From positions 1 to 49,415 of the IMG/VR virus record IMGVR_UViG_3300025872_000082: a DNA stretch of 49,415 bases; one strand, given 5' to 3'. Positions 1 through 8,980 of this stretch are shown in pieces. Each line of letters starts with the position of its first letter. Positions within the stretch are counted from its first letter, which is position 1. This stretch comes from a virus. A program made the position numbers and the translations under genes. The notes beneath the pieces were generated by a model. That model saw nothing but the letters and a program-made list of their open reading frames with translations, did not search any database and was not told the origin of the DNA.

Positions 1-12
1 TTACTGGAATGA
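1..12 (+). CDS. 3' end of an upstream tail gene (partial)
   Basis: The first twelve bases read Leu-Leu-Glu-stop, and the TGA overlaps the ATG of the next gene in an ATGA arrangement. Gene order in siphovirus tail modules would make this the tape measure protein, but only three residues are visible, so identity is inferred from position alone. Confidence 0.45.
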   Translation, partial: LLE

Positions 13-1085
13 AGCTCCGAGAAGACGTGCTACTTGGAGATTTTGTACTAAACAGGCTCGACGAAAACAACGTTCTTTGGGTGTGCACAGATATCCAGGG
101 TTGGTGGGAGCACCCAGACCCTGAGATTCCCGACATCCCACGCGGTTGGGGAGACGGCTCGTTCGACGCTTCAGGCCGCTGGGCGGCACGCCAGATCACT
201 CTCACAGGGTCATTTCTTACACCTGGGCCTGATCTAATGCCGGCGGCAAGAGCTGAACTGATAGACGCTACCAGTCTTGTTAGATCGGGCGCGTGGCTGA
301 AGACCAAGGAATCTCCAACACGCGCTGCCTTCGTTCGCCTAAGCGGTAAGCCAAGCATTCAAACCGTAAACGCGCGCGGAAGAACCGACTTCTCGATCGG
401 ACTTCGTGCCGCTGATCCGATCAAGTACTCGTGGAACGACTCGGACCCAGATGGCTACGATATCGTCAACCTAGCGTGCGCAAACTCGTCTACGCTGGCA
501 ACAGGTGCGACGACGATCGAGAACGTCGGAAACACCGAGGTGCCCCTGTTCATCGAGGTTACCGGCCCTATCGTTGGCCCGGCGACGATAACAAACAGCG
601 CGAACACTCAGGTCCTGACAATAGTCGAGCCTCTGCGGACCAGTGAAACGGCGACAGTCACGTATAAGCAGATCGTAAACTACGTCATAACACTGACGCT
701 TAGCGCGGCGCATACGATAGTAGAGGGTGACTACGTCACCGTCTCCGACATGGGAGCTCCTTACGATGGAGTAGTTTTGGTCACTGGAGCAAACTCCGGC
801 GCCGGCGTCTACAACATCAGCTACACAAACACGACGACACAGACGGTGTCAAACACGGCGGCTACAGGCACGGTGTCGCGAGATGCCGACGTTCTTGAGA
901 TCGACACGTACACTCACGAGGTCGCGCTGAACGGCGAGACGATCGGCGCCCGCGTAAAGATCGACACTCTTACAGATTGGTTGACGCTTTCTTCAGGCGA
1001 CAACCCGATACAGTTCACAGACGAAGGCGACGCCACGTCCGACGCGTCCATGGTAATTTACTATAGGTCGGGTTGGATCGGTTAA
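9..1085 (+). CDS. Distal tail (Dit-like) protein
   Basis: This 358-residue protein is probably the distal tail protein that forms the hub between tail tube and tip. The N-terminal part (about 1-150) has the pattern of siphovirus Dit/tail-component proteins, including a segment on rescaling or trimming of a beta-rich ring (LTGSFLTPGP, then an Arg-rich GRTDFSIGLRAADP). Residues about 220-300 are a Thr/Ser/Val-rich beta insertion carrying the VEGDYVTVSDM type of motif that recurs in the next gene. It overlaps the preceding gene by 4 bases and is followed 32 bases later by the large minor tail gene. The family call rests on these features and position; a generic minor tail protein is the alternative. 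Confidence 0.7.
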   Translation: MKLREDVLLGDFVLNRLDENNVLWVCTDIQGWWEHPDPEIPDIPRGWGDGSFDASGRWAARQITLTGSFLTPGPDLMPAARAELIDATSLVRSGAWLKTKESPTRAAFVRLSGKPSIQTVNARGRTDFSIGLRAADPIKYSWNDSDPDGYDIVNLACANSSTLATGATTIENVGNTEVPLFIEVTGPIVGPATITNSANTQVLTIVEPLRTSETATVTYKQIVNYVITLTLSAAHTIVEGDYVTVSDMGAPYDGVVLVTGANSGAGVYNISYTNTTTQTVSNTAATGTVSRDADVLEIDTYTHEVALNGETIGARVKIDTLTDWLTLSSGDNPIQFTDEGDATSDASMVIYYRSGWIG

Positions 1086-1117
1086 CCTTGACAAAGAAAC
1101 AGAGATGAGAGACAGAC

Positions 1118-4093
1118 ATGACAGGGTTCGACCCCACAGCACCAGAGTATAGATACTTTGTAACAGATCTGCTGTCTAACTCTCTTCTTGCCGAAATTCC
1201 TTTTCAGGGCGTTTCGTACGAAAGATCTCTCAAGAGCGCCGGAAAGTTTAGTGGCAACATCGCCGTTATCGACGCGACGGACGCGTTGAACCTATACGAA
1301 AACACGATGCCGGGTAAGACGGCGTTGTACGTCGTTAGAGACGACGAATGCGTCTGGGGCGGAATCATCTGGAGCAGATCGTACAGTCTAACCGAAAGAA
1401 GTCTATCGGTTCAAGCTGCTGAGTTTACGAGCTATCTGCACCACAGAAATATCTGGCGCACGTTTAGCCACGACTTTGGAGCCACTGCGCAAAAGTCAAC
1501 CGTAGGTGGGCTCACGGTTGTAACTCTTAGCAGCGGGTCGTACCATTTCACCGCAGGCGCTCCTGTAAAGCTCGAGTTCTACGATGTCTCGAACTTTACG
1601 TACAACGGCTACTACACCATTCTTGCGTCTGGTCTTACGGACACGTCGTTTGCCGTAAGCATACCTACTCTGCCTGTCGGTACGTATGCCTCTACGACAG
1701 TTAAGGTTAGGGTAGATACCTACGACTATACCCGTGAGCTTCTTACGGAGATGCAGGTTGACTTCTCGGACATTCAGTTTCCAAACTCTGAGATACAGCC
1801 TGGAGTTAGAAACGAGTTTGCTGTATCGACGAGAGCGTTGACAAACAACGTAGCCACTTTGACAACGTCATCGGCTCACGATCTGAGCGTTGGCCAGACC
1901 GTTGATGTTGAAAACATCAAAGCGTATAGAACTAACCTGATCAACAACCCATCTTTTGAGACGAACACGACTGGGTGGGCTACCACTAACGTGAATCTTG
2001 CGCGAGTCACGACGGATTTCTATGTCGGTAGTGCATCCTTGCAGATAACAAGCGCAAGCGCAACCGACACGTTTGCTCGTGCTCGTCTGTTTACACGGTT
2101 GACTGCCATAGCAGGTTCTCCCTATACCGCAAGCGTTTATCTAAAGAACACTGCAGGGAATAATCGTCAGCATCGCATTTCATTATGGTGGCGGGACTCA
2201 GGTGGCACGCTTATTAGCGCAACGGACAGTACTGCAACGACGCTTGATGTTGGTGGCGCATGGCAACGGTTCACAGTTTCTGGTACAGCACCGGCAGGAA
2301 CTGTTTCGGTCGACTTCGTTATCTTAATGCAGTATTCGAATGCGAGTCTTTCAAACGTGACTCTTGCCGATGCTTGTATTGTTGAACAATCATCTACAAT
2401 CGGCGACTATTTCGACGGCAACACGTCTAGTCTGTCGGCGTGGACTGGCACCGCAAACAACTCGACGTCAACTATGTTCGTAGATCTTAACGGAAGCTAC
2501 GAGGTAAGTGCGACAACCTCGACGACTGTGTCATACGCTTTTGAAGAAGTCGATATAGCAAGTGCACCGACGTCGACGATAATTGCCACGGTGACTAAGA
2601 AAGAGCTGGACGCGACGACGGGTCTTGTCACTCTTACAACTTCGTCAAGTCACGATTTTTCTGTTGGACAGTACGTTGAAATTGAAAACGTAGACGACCC
2701 TGCCGCCGCGTACGCTACTTTTGACGGTAGACATCTAATTAACTCAGTGCCAAGTTCTACTACGTTTACGTACTATGTCTACGTTGCGTCGAGCGAAGTG
2801 TATGAGGCGACGATAACGAGCATAACGCACCCGAAGATTGAAAGCACTGCTCACGCGTTTGGATTGTTCTGGTACTTCTGCGACTCGATAGTGCCATTTA
2901 AAGTCGGCGATACGGTGACAGTTACGGGAGTCGACCCTGTAGCATATAACATCACCGGCGCCGTCTATAGCGTGGACTCAGAAACTAAAAAGATATTTAC
3001 GATACTCAACGCGGGCACTCCAGCGGCATACGTGTCGGGTGGAGAAGTTTCTGGTCACATCACGATAACGGCAGACAACTCGTTCTCAGTTGGTGACAAG
3101 GTCAGTATCGCCGGCGTGACCCCAAGCTCTTACAACTCTAGCGAAGAAACGGTGACGATCGCGACTTCAACGTACTTCACTATAGCAAGTGCAAACGTAG
3201 ACGAGTATGAGACCGGCGGATCTATCAACCTAATCGTGCCGCTGACGGGAACAGCTACCGTTACTCCACGTCTTTTCTCAAACACGTACGGGCCATTTCC
3301 CGGAAGCTCAGATGTTGGCATCGACTTTTCAACAAACGACTATAGCGGCGTGACGATCGATAACCATACGTACCGAGGATATGAGCTACGCTCTATCGGA
3401 GAAGAACTTGACGAATATTCTGACACCGTAGATGGTTTTGAGTATCGAATCGACTGCGCGTACGACCCAACAACATCTACGTTCACCAGAACGTTCGTGT
3501 TGTTGCCGATCAATGTACCAAATCCACCTGCGCCAGGTGAGGTATCGCCGCTAAGTCGTTTTGGTGCTGACGAGCTCGTGTTTGAGTATCCAGGTAACAT
3601 AAACACGGTCACCATGGACGAGTCTGCGGAGAACGCCGCGACAAGATTTTTTGTTGTTGGTAACATCGGAGACCTTGGCGGTGAAGCCAGCCAACCGTAC
3701 GCAGTGGCGTCGGCAACAGATCTTTTGAACGGCGGTTGGCCACTTCTCGATGAGTCGCAGACACGCCAGGACGCGTATGCTGAGAGTCAACTGTATAGCT
3801 ACGCTCAGCGGTACCTAAGCGAGTTTAGACCTCCGGTTACAGATCTAAAGATCGGGGTCAACGGCAGCATTGCTCCGGTTATTGGGACATACGCGCCGGG
3901 TGACTGGTGCGCCGTCATTATCTACGACAACTTTATACAGATGAGAATGTCGAGTGATCTTGAGATTAGAGATGACATTCTTGTAAGAAAGATCGAGAAC
4001 ATCAAGGTACGAGTTCCAGATGGCGTAGCGTTCCCAGAAGAAGTTGAGCTGCTGCTGTTTGCCGAGTGGGAGGTTGACAAAGTTGGCGAGTAA
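1118..4093 (+). CDS. Large minor tail protein with inserted carbohydrate-binding-like domain
   Basis: At 991 residues this is the main tail-tip protein, of the kind that in actinophages and other siphoviruses follows Dit. The N-terminal 115 residues and the C-terminal 270 (about 720-991) look like the conserved tail-hub scaffold. Between them lie several copies of a beta-repeat with a SVGDxVxVxGV core (near residues 255, 515, 590 and 650). A domain of about 183 residues (roughly 271-453) interrupts one repeat. It starts NLINNPSFETNTTGW and ends near DYFDGNTSSLSAWTGT, the hallmark of CBM4/9-like domains in phage tails. Its codon use is looser than the flanks, suggesting late insertion. It likely contacts the host surface. 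The ATG has an AGAG-rich leader. Confidence 0.8.
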   Translation: MTGFDPTAPEYRYFVTDLLSNSLLAEIPFQGVSYERSLKSAGKFSGNIAVIDATDALNLYENTMPGKTALYVVRDDECVWGGIIWSRSYSLTERSLSVQAAEFTSYLHHRNIWRTFSHDFGATAQKSTVGGLTVVTLSSGSYHFTAGAPVKLEFYDVSNFTYNGYYTILASGLTDTSFAVSIPTLPVGTYASTTVKVRVDTYDYTRELLTEMQVDFSDIQFPNSEIQPGVRNEFAVSTRALTNNVATLTTSSAHDLSVGQTVDVENIKAYRTNLINNPSFETNTTGWATTNVNLARVTTDFYVGSASLQITSASATDTFARARLFTRLTAIAGSPYTASVYLKNTAGNNRQHRISLWWRDSGGTLISATDSTATTLDVGGAWQRFTVSGTAPAGTVSVDFVILMQYSNASLSNVTLADACIVEQSSTIGDYFDGNTSSLSAWTGTANNSTSTMFVDLNGSYEVSATTSTTVSYAFEEVDIASAPTSTIIATVTKKELDATTGLVTLTTSSSHDFSVGQYVEIENVDDPAAAYATFDGRHLINSVPSSTTFTYYVYVASSEVYEATITSITHPKIESTAHAFGLFWYFCDSIVPFKVGDTVTVTGVDPVAYNITGAVYSVDSETKKIFTILNAGTPAAYVSGGEVSGHITITADNSFSVGDKVSIAGVTPSSYNSSEETVTIATSTYFTIASANVDEYETGGSINLIVPLTGTATVTPRLFSNTYGPFPGSSDVGIDFSTNDYSGVTIDNHTYRGYELRSIGEELDEYSDTVDGFEYRIDCAYDPTTSTFTRTFVLLPINVPNPPAPGEVSPLSRFGADELVFEYPGNINTVTMDESAENAATRFFVVGNIGDLGGEASQPYAVASATDLLNGGWPLLDESQTRQDAYAESQLYSYAQRYLSEFRPPVTDLKIGVNGSIAPVIGTYAPGDWCAVIIYDNFIQMRMSSDLEIRDDILVRKIENIKVRVPDGVAFPEEVELLLFAEWEVDKVGE

Positions 4094-5000
4094 TCTTAGA
4101 AGAAGTAGGCGTACGTTTGGCCAAAGGTTTCTTGAGACAGAAACAAAGGTTTCATCGATCGTTAGACGCGGAACCCCAACTCGTATCGGCTCAAGAGTAA
4201 TCACTTCAGACAACATAGCACCAGGTGCCATCACGGCACTGACTCTTAGCACAGAACTAAATGAAAACGTTGCGTTCATTCAGGCAAGTGCGAACGGGAA
4301 GAACGTTATCTATAGACAACCAAGTGAGCCGACTGGTGGAAACTATAAGTCTGGTGACATCTGGTTTGACACAGATAACGACAATAAGTTCTATCGCTAT
4401 CAAGAGGACCCTGTCAGCCCTGGCTGGGTTGGATTCACTCTAGGCGACAACGCGCTTGACAGCATCAGCGCTAATAAGATCACCGCCGGTACTATCGACG
4501 CTAGCGTGATCACCGTGTCGAATCTTGACGCCGGCAATATCACGACCGGAACTCTTACCGGTAGAACGCTGTCAGGCAACACGATCATCGGCGGCACGAT
4601 CACGATCGGCTCCGGAACGTCAATCTTCAAGGCGGATACCAACGGTATCTATCTTGGAAACTCGACGTTTGCCAGCGCGCCGTTTAGGGTTACTCCCGCT
4701 GGGGCGATGACGTCTACTACCGGGTCTGTCGGCGGCTGGACGATTAGCGCGTCTTCGCTATCGTCTGGTGCGTTAGACGAACTAGGCAACGCGTACCTAA
4801 ACACAAATGGAAGCGCTTGGTTCTCGATCGGAATACTTACACCACTCGTTGGTGGCTACCTCGGACCTACAAGAACTTCAGGGTCAACAGGCACGACGAC
4901 GATCTCTATCTCCGGCGGTACCAGTGGGTTCTTAAGAAATATCTCGTACGGCGCGACTAAACCAACTGCCCCGGCTCTAGGCGACATTCACTTTAGTTAG
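4083..5000 (+). CDS. Tail tip protein
   Basis: About 305 residues if translation begins at TTG 4083. That start sits 9 bases after GGGAGG (4068-4073) and overlaps the end of the large minor tail gene by 11 bases. Other TTG codons further upstream (4044, 4059, 4074) lack this spacing. Residues about 75-120 carry the DIWFDTDNDNKFYRYQ pattern of phage tip and fibre proteins. The middle is a Gly/Thr/Ile-rich beta stretch (GTITIGSGTSIFKAD, GGWTISASSL) typical of central tail-tip proteins next to a receptor-binding protein. No enzymatic motif is visible. It is probably a structural baseplate or fibre-attachment protein. Confidence 0.65.
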   Translation: MASNLRRSRRTFGQRFLETETKVSSIVRRGTPTRIGSRVITSDNIAPGAITALTLSTELNENVAFIQASANGKNVIYRQPSEPTGGNYKSGDIWFDTDNDNKFYRYQEDPVSPGWVGFTLGDNALDSISANKITAGTIDASVITVSNLDAGNITTGTLTGRTLSGNTIIGGTITIGSGTSIFKADTNGIYLGNSTFASAPFRVTPAGAMTSTTGSVGGWTISASSLSSGALDELGNAYLNTNGSAWFSIGILTPLVGGYLGPTRTSGSTGTTTISISGGTSGFLRNISYGATKPTAPALGDIHFS

Positions 5001-5012
5001 TGAGAACCAAGT

Positions 5013-7208
5013 ATGGCACTTGAAGTTTGGAACGGGTCGTCGTGGGCCTCGATGTCAGATCCGGAGATCTGGAACGGGTCAGGGTGGGCCAACATCAACA
5101 AAGGCCAGGTGTGGGACGGCACCAACTGGGTAACTTTCTATCAACGAAACTCAAACGAAACGTACAGTGATCTCGACACCGTCGATAAGACTCTTACGTC
5201 GATCAAAATTGGAGTCAATCACACCGGAACCGATAGACGTCGTGCAGTCGTGTGGATCAGCGGTCAATTTCTTACGACTGCGCAGACTACAAGCGTGTTT
5301 ACGTCGAACATGGTGTCGTCGAACACGTCGGCACAGCTAAACTTTACCGGTCTTACGCGCGGCACTACGTATCAGTTTGATTCGTACATCGAGTATCTAG
5401 ACTCCAGCAACAACGTCATTTCGACGGGGCCGTCGATGCCGGTTCTTTATGAAGACACCACACTTGACTACGTCAAGACCGTCCCCACAACGCCTGTAAA
5501 CACCGGCACGATTACGTCGACAAGTCTTTCATTTTCGTCGTCATCAAACGCAAATTACTCGATCAACGGTGCGACGGCGTACATTCAGTTTAGACTGTAC
5601 GACTACCCCGGCGGAACTCTTCAAGACACGGTCAACAGCACAAATCTGCCATCAAACGACACCACGACGTCCAGAACTGTGACGTTTACAGGGCTGAGCT
5701 ACAACACCGCCTACTATTGCATAGCAAGAACGTACTACGGCTCTCCGGTGTCCGGCTATAGTACAAACAGTGACCCGTCAAACGTAGTTTTAACGTACCC
5801 TCTTCACACATCGTCTACTCCGACAAAGATTGATGGGTTTACCAGCGACACTGTTATTACCATGTTGTCAGACGGTAATGCGTACAATAACGGAAGCGCG
5901 TATATGAACTGGGAGCGTAGCTACCGAACCGCTGGCTCGAGTGGCTCGTGGACGGTAACAAACTATGCCGACTCTTCAAATCTTCTTACAAACGACGCAA
6001 CTACGCGTTTAGTTTCGTACTCGTTTTCAGCAAATCAAACGGACGAGTACAGATTTAGAGCACGTGTCTACTACCAAACACTAGGAGTGTACGGGCCTTG
6101 GAGTTCGTACTCTGCAACCGTAAGACCGAAGCTCTGGGTTAGAACCTATATACCGTCGTTTTCTGGCTACGCTGCCGCTAGTCAAACTTCGTACTTCTCG
6201 GGTTCGTCATACGCAGCTTCAAGCGTAAACGGCGCCAACGACGAGTATAAAGCATCAGACAACAACTCGAGCACGCAGTGGGAGGCCTACCCATACAAGA
6301 CTGTGTCGGGCACCGAAAGCCACGTAAGATCTATAGCTTACTTTGAAAGAGCTAACGCATTTGGGACAAACGGTTACTACGTAACTTCTGCGTTTGATTT
6401 TGACGACGCGTACCCGAACATCAACACAACGATAACGTCGCTGTCGTACGGTATCAGTACTCTTACTCTTCAGAAAGGCGGTAACGTAAAGGTTGTTTTG
6501 GACTCGTCAACAAGAATCGGTCTCCAGGCAGGAGACAGAGTGCGCGTGGTTAACAGCACGAGCTCTGTCTACAACCAAACGTATCTGGTGTCGTCAGCGG
6601 CCGGGGACACGGTGTTCTTGACTCCGTACGACAGCGCGATATCAAGTCCGTCAAGCGCGAGCAACGGGTCTCTTAGAGTTGACGAATCCCGTGGAATTTC
6701 AGTCAGCGTCTTTGGTGGTACTAGCGCGAGGACCGCATCAACTTCAACGTACGTAACGAGACTAGACGCTGACTACCCGTACGATGTGCCTACGTCTGCC
6801 GCGTTTGGGACCGTGTCGTACACCGTCACGACTTCAAGTAAGGTTGCAAAGACGACAAGCGATGACGACTTCGTGAGTATCTTATTTATACCGATACTCC
6901 CAGACGGATACCGTGACGCGAAACTTGAAGGCGTTGCCGTTCAGATCGGCGCGATTGCAGCCAGCAGAATTCAGGTCTACATGAACGGAACAACTGCCGG
7001 CGATCTTAAGTTCGACTCCGGCGGCTTTGGTACAGTCGCTAACGGCTGGATATATCTGTCTGGGTTCAGCCTCACTCCTACATACGCTGGAAATTCTTTC
7101 TATATTCGATGCAACGTCTTCCCGGGTTACTACTCTGGGGACGGCTTGTATTACTCGACGATCAAGGAAATTCAACTTAGGTACAGCTACGAGACATTGA
7201 CTGGATGA
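5013..7208 (+). CDS. Tail tip protein with WNGSxW repeats and FnIII-like domains
   Basis: This protein has 731 residues. The first 45 contain three short repeats of the form (V/I)WNGSxW (VWNGSSW, IWNGSGW, VWDGTNW), a motif seen in phage tip proteins. The next 330 residues are Ser/Thr/Tyr-rich with several beta-sandwich units resembling fibronectin type III, including LNFTGLTRGTTYQFDSY and FTGLSYNTAYYCIARTYY. The C-terminal third (about 390-731) is another beta-rich region, probably a host-binding or glycan-binding tip. It lies 12 bases after the previous tip gene and ends in an ATGA overlap with the next gene, so it belongs to the same transcript. The adhesion function is inferred. Confidence 0.65.
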   Translation: MALEVWNGSSWASMSDPEIWNGSGWANINKGQVWDGTNWVTFYQRNSNETYSDLDTVDKTLTSIKIGVNHTGTDRRRAVVWISGQFLTTAQTTSVFTSNMVSSNTSAQLNFTGLTRGTTYQFDSYIEYLDSSNNVISTGPSMPVLYEDTTLDYVKTVPTTPVNTGTITSTSLSFSSSSNANYSINGATAYIQFRLYDYPGGTLQDTVNSTNLPSNDTTTSRTVTFTGLSYNTAYYCIARTYYGSPVSGYSTNSDPSNVVLTYPLHTSSTPTKIDGFTSDTVITMLSDGNAYNNGSAYMNWERSYRTAGSSGSWTVTNYADSSNLLTNDATTRLVSYSFSANQTDEYRFRARVYYQTLGVYGPWSSYSATVRPKLWVRTYIPSFSGYAAASQTSYFSGSSYAASSVNGANDEYKASDNNSSTQWEAYPYKTVSGTESHVRSIAYFERANAFGTNGYYVTSAFDFDDAYPNINTTITSLSYGISTLTLQKGGNVKVVLDSSTRIGLQAGDRVRVVNSTSSVYNQTYLVSSAAGDTVFLTPYDSAISSPSSASNGSLRVDESRGISVSVFGGTSARTASTSTYVTRLDADYPYDVPTSAAFGTVSYTVTTSSKVAKTTSDDDFVSILFIPILPDGYRDAKLEGVAVQIGAIAASRIQVYMNGTTAGDLKFDSGGFGTVANGWIYLSGFSLTPTYAGNSFYIRCNVFPGYYSGDGLYYSTIKEIQLRYSYETLTG

Positions 7209-8365
7209 CAATGAAATACGTAACATTTTTTCAGTTTAGCGAAGATCTAAACATATATGAAACTCTTAAAGGCGACTTTCCGGCGCCAGAAAAAACGTTC
7301 TTTCTTCTCAACGCTTACGATGGTCAGACTTCTATTTCTAAGGTAGAAGATACGTTTGATTTCTCGAGAATCTCGCCAGAGATGATGGGTATCTTTAACA
7401 TAAGAATTCATTCAATCGAAGAGCTACGTGACTTTGTAAACACGAATTCCGACTACAGCTCTACTGTAAGCGCACTAAACCCAGACGTCTTTCACATATC
7501 GTCTCCGCCTCCGTTTGACGACCTTACAGATCACAAAGACAGAGACACGGTTCCGTTCGAAAACTGGGTGTGGAACGACGTTGATGGCCACTGGGAGCCG
7601 CCCGTCAAGCGCCCGCGATTGTCTAACAACTTCTCCTGCGTGTGGAACCAAGAGCGTTTGAACTGGGACATTGAAATAATAAATCAACCAGAAAGAAAGT
7701 TTACCGGCTTTCAGTTGTGGAAACCAGTCCTAAGAACATCGTCGAAGACGTACGCAAATGCGTGCTCAGCGAACAACTACACGATTAAGAGCTTTGAAGA
7801 AGTGACACACGGCACGGCAAACTTTGACGTTGAAATAACTTCGTTTAAAGGCGCAAGAGACGCTCAGGAGCAGGGCCGTGGCGCGTTCCCGACGATAAAA
7901 CGCCACGACATGGCTGTCGACATCGCGCCGGTCGCGTTCATTACCTACAGCGAGTTAGACGAAACATACGTTGACGTTGTCGGCACGCAGAAGATATGGC
8001 AGACACATCCGCAATGTATGGCGCACACGGCGCATGAACTCTTTAGGATGATCATCGAGTGGGCGTGGGCACATACAGAACTTGGCAATAACGAGCCAAT
8101 GGCGATAACGTGCCATAACGTTTTGAGAGCTCTTCAAATGCCACTGAACGTAAGAAACGACTTGCTAAGCATTGTTCCACCTCAGCCTGTAGCAAAGTAT
8201 CTGCTGGGCGATCGCACGGCGCTTGTTAAGGCAACAACTTCTCCAGAGTGCCCAGAATCATTTAGGTACTGGCTAATGGATGTCTACAGATTGTTCTATA
8301 AAAGATTTGACGACGAGCAGGTGCACGTGGACTATGACGCACTACCTGCTTCGTATCCAATGTAA
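7205..8365 (+). CDS. Tail-module protein, paralog family member 1
   Basis: No named function. This 386-residue protein overlaps the preceding tip gene by 4 bases (ATG 7205; ATG 7211 is a possible alternative). Its C-terminal third (about 275-370) has the signature IIEWAWAHTELGNNEPMAI followed about 40 residues later by VAKYLLGDRTALVKA. The same pattern occurs in the proteins at 26766-27671 and 27684-28400 on the other strand, so the three are paralogs. The N-terminal halves are more diverse. Association with tail tip and fibre genes at both loci suggests a virion or fibre-associated role. This is inference. Confidence 0.6.
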   Translation: MTMKYVTFFQFSEDLNIYETLKGDFPAPEKTFFLLNAYDGQTSISKVEDTFDFSRISPEMMGIFNIRIHSIEELRDFVNTNSDYSSTVSALNPDVFHISSPPPFDDLTDHKDRDTVPFENWVWNDVDGHWEPPVKRPRLSNNFSCVWNQERLNWDIEIINQPERKFTGFQLWKPVLRTSSKTYANACSANNYTIKSFEEVTHGTANFDVEITSFKGARDAQEQGRGAFPTIKRHDMAVDIAPVAFITYSELDETYVDVVGTQKIWQTHPQCMAHTAHELFRMIIEWAWAHTELGNNEPMAITCHNVLRALQMPLNVRNDLLSIVPPQPVAKYLLGDRTALVKATTSPECPESFRYWLMDVYRLFYKRFDDEQVHVDYDALPASYPM

Positions 8366-8443
8366 AAACGGTCTTGCTATGAACACGAGAAGATGGTTTA
8401 CATATTATGATTCAACTAGTTCGCTACGAAAGATGGTATTCGC

Positions 8444-8920
8444 ATGATACAGGTAAAAGACGGAGATAGAATTCTTCAGTTCAACGGTAAGCTTCTTGGT
8501 AAGTCGTCGTCGTGGCGCAGAGACTCGCTGCGTTGGATAGAGTTCGAGCTATACAAGACTGAGAGTGGCTCGTACGTTCTTTCTCGTGTTGGAGTATCCG
8601 TCGTCTACCACTCAGCGGCGTGCCACCTCGTGAAAAGATATGGGCTTAGCGAGGTACCTACACAGTCGATCACCGCCCCGAGAGAGCTCGTTCCGTGTGA
8701 AATCTGCAATCCATCGCTTTCAGCCGCGGTTATCTTCCCAGAGAAAGACCGCAACTGGGCGCAGGTAAGCGAGGATCCGAACGCTGTTCTTGAGGCTCTC
8801 TACAAGTACGACGAAAGCGGTGCAAGATACCTTACGCACGTCGCTCAGAGGCTTCTCGAGGAAGCTTCAAAGATCGATAAAGGAATTGAGACAGTATACC
8901 GTATCGAGGTCATCCCGTAA
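8444..8920 (+). CDS. Hypothetical protein, possible metal-binding
   Basis: This 158-residue protein was not recognised. Residues 50-90 hold a YHSAACHL segment and a CEIC pair about 30 residues later, which could form a single zinc site. The C-terminal 50 residues look helical and charged. It opens the DNA metabolism block after a 78-base gap that marks the boundary with the tail module. That gap contains TATTAT at 8403-8408 but no well-spaced -35, so promoter evidence is weak. The gene contains an internal exact copy of the 16-base TTTCAGCCGCGGTTAT element found upstream of the GT8 gene. Confidence 0.6.
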   Translation: MIQVKDGDRILQFNGKLLGKSSSWRRDSLRWIEFELYKTESGSYVLSRVGVSVVYHSAACHLVKRYGLSEVPTQSITAPRELVPCEICNPSLSAAVIFPEKDRNWAQVSEDPNAVLEALYKYDESGARYLTHVAQRLLEEASKIDKGIETVYRIEVIP

Positions 8921-8980
8921 TCGATCATCTTTTGCGTTTGAAGACGTTATATAGTAGACCGCCAAAGGACGGATTGACGA

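Noticed and set aside
1088-1093. Consensus TTGACA between tail genes
   Set aside because: No -10 at 16-19 bases downstream, and the gap is only 32 bases inside an operon.
8921-8980. Promoter upstream of the kinase-UDG-like gene (TATAGT at 8950)
   Set aside because: No -35 at suitable spacing and no TG extension; the case is too weak to list.
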